6,037 nucleotides of DNA, from NCBI GenBank assembly GCA_030633015.1, contig DAOVTR010000111.1, forward strand, positions 1 to 6,037, given 5' to 3'. This document shows positions 6,004 through 6,037 of this stretch, piece after piece. Positions within the stretch are counted from its first letter, which is position 1; each line of letters starts with the position of its first letter. The stretch comes from Bdellovibrionales bacterium. Its GTDB lineage: Bacteria > Bdellovibrionota > Bacteriovoracia > Bacteriovoracales > Bacteriovoracaceae. The translations under genes were made by a program, and so were the position numbers. The notes below the pieces were generated by a model. That model had not been told where the DNA came from and did not search any database. It saw nothing but the letters and a program-made list of their open reading frames with translations.

Positions 6004-6037
6004 TGGCAAATCAAATACCTGAAAATTTAAAATATAC
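6003..6037 (+). CDS. gcvH: Start of glycine cleavage system H protein (3' end outside window)
   Basis: Only the first 11 codons are present (MANQIPENLKY, then a partial codon). This closely matches the usual N-terminus of GcvH, which reads like IPxNLKYTxxHEW, the lipoyl-carrying protein that shuttles the aminomethyl group between GcvP and GcvT. The ATG overlaps the gcvT stop by one base (TAATG) and has a strong ribosome site. The call rests on the short N-terminal match plus the conserved gcvT-gcvH order; the lipoyl lysine lies outside the window. Confidence 0.87.
   Translation, partial: MANQIPENLKY

Noticed and set aside
1..6037. CRISPR array, insertion sequence, tRNA or rRNA
   Set aside because: I saw no regularly spaced repeats, no transposase motifs with terminal repeats and no tRNA cloverleaf or rRNA-like sequence.

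Overview
This window is strongly AT-rich bacterial DNA with tightly packed genes. It joins a small accessory-looking segment (about 1-2593) to conserved housekeeping genes (about 2590-6037). The codon bias is AT-rich, the ruvC-ruvA-ruvB order is of proteobacterial type, and genes start with ATG or GTG behind purine-rich ribosome sites. This would suit a low-GC Gram-negative such as a Bacteriovorax-like Bdellovibrionota member, but the sequence alone does not prove the lineage.

Layout: (1) The 3' end of an unidentified plus-strand gene stops at 212. (2) A minus-strand radical SAM gene (199-1224) and a plus-strand radical SAM gene (1310-2593) are transcribed away from each other across about 85 bases. 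Both carry the auxiliary iron-sulfur (twitch/SPASM-like) cysteines at the N-terminus rather than at the usual C-terminal position. Their -10 elements appear to be the same few bases read on opposite strands. (3) A minus-strand ruvC-ruvA-ruvB operon (4787 down to 2590) has translationally coupled joints. It encodes the complete Holliday-junction branch-migration and resolution machinery. (4) A divergent promoter region (4788-4926) separates ruvC from a plus-strand glycine-cleavage operon, gcvT (4927-6003) followed by the first bases of gcvH (from 6003).

How they work together: RuvA and RuvB form the motor that moves four-way junctions, and RuvC cuts them. GcvT and GcvH are the aminomethyltransferase and lipoyl carrier of glycine cleavage; gcvP probably follows outside the window. 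The radical SAM pair has no recognisable precursor peptide, transporter or partner enzyme inside the window, so its substrate is unknown. It is the least explained part of the sequence and the best candidate for unrecorded biology. Four of the five junctions between neighbouring genes inside operons or at convergent ends overlap by 1-14 bases, and the fifth (ruvA-ruvB) abuts with no gap. The radical SAM genes lack the clear ribosome-binding sites seen in front of the housekeeping genes.
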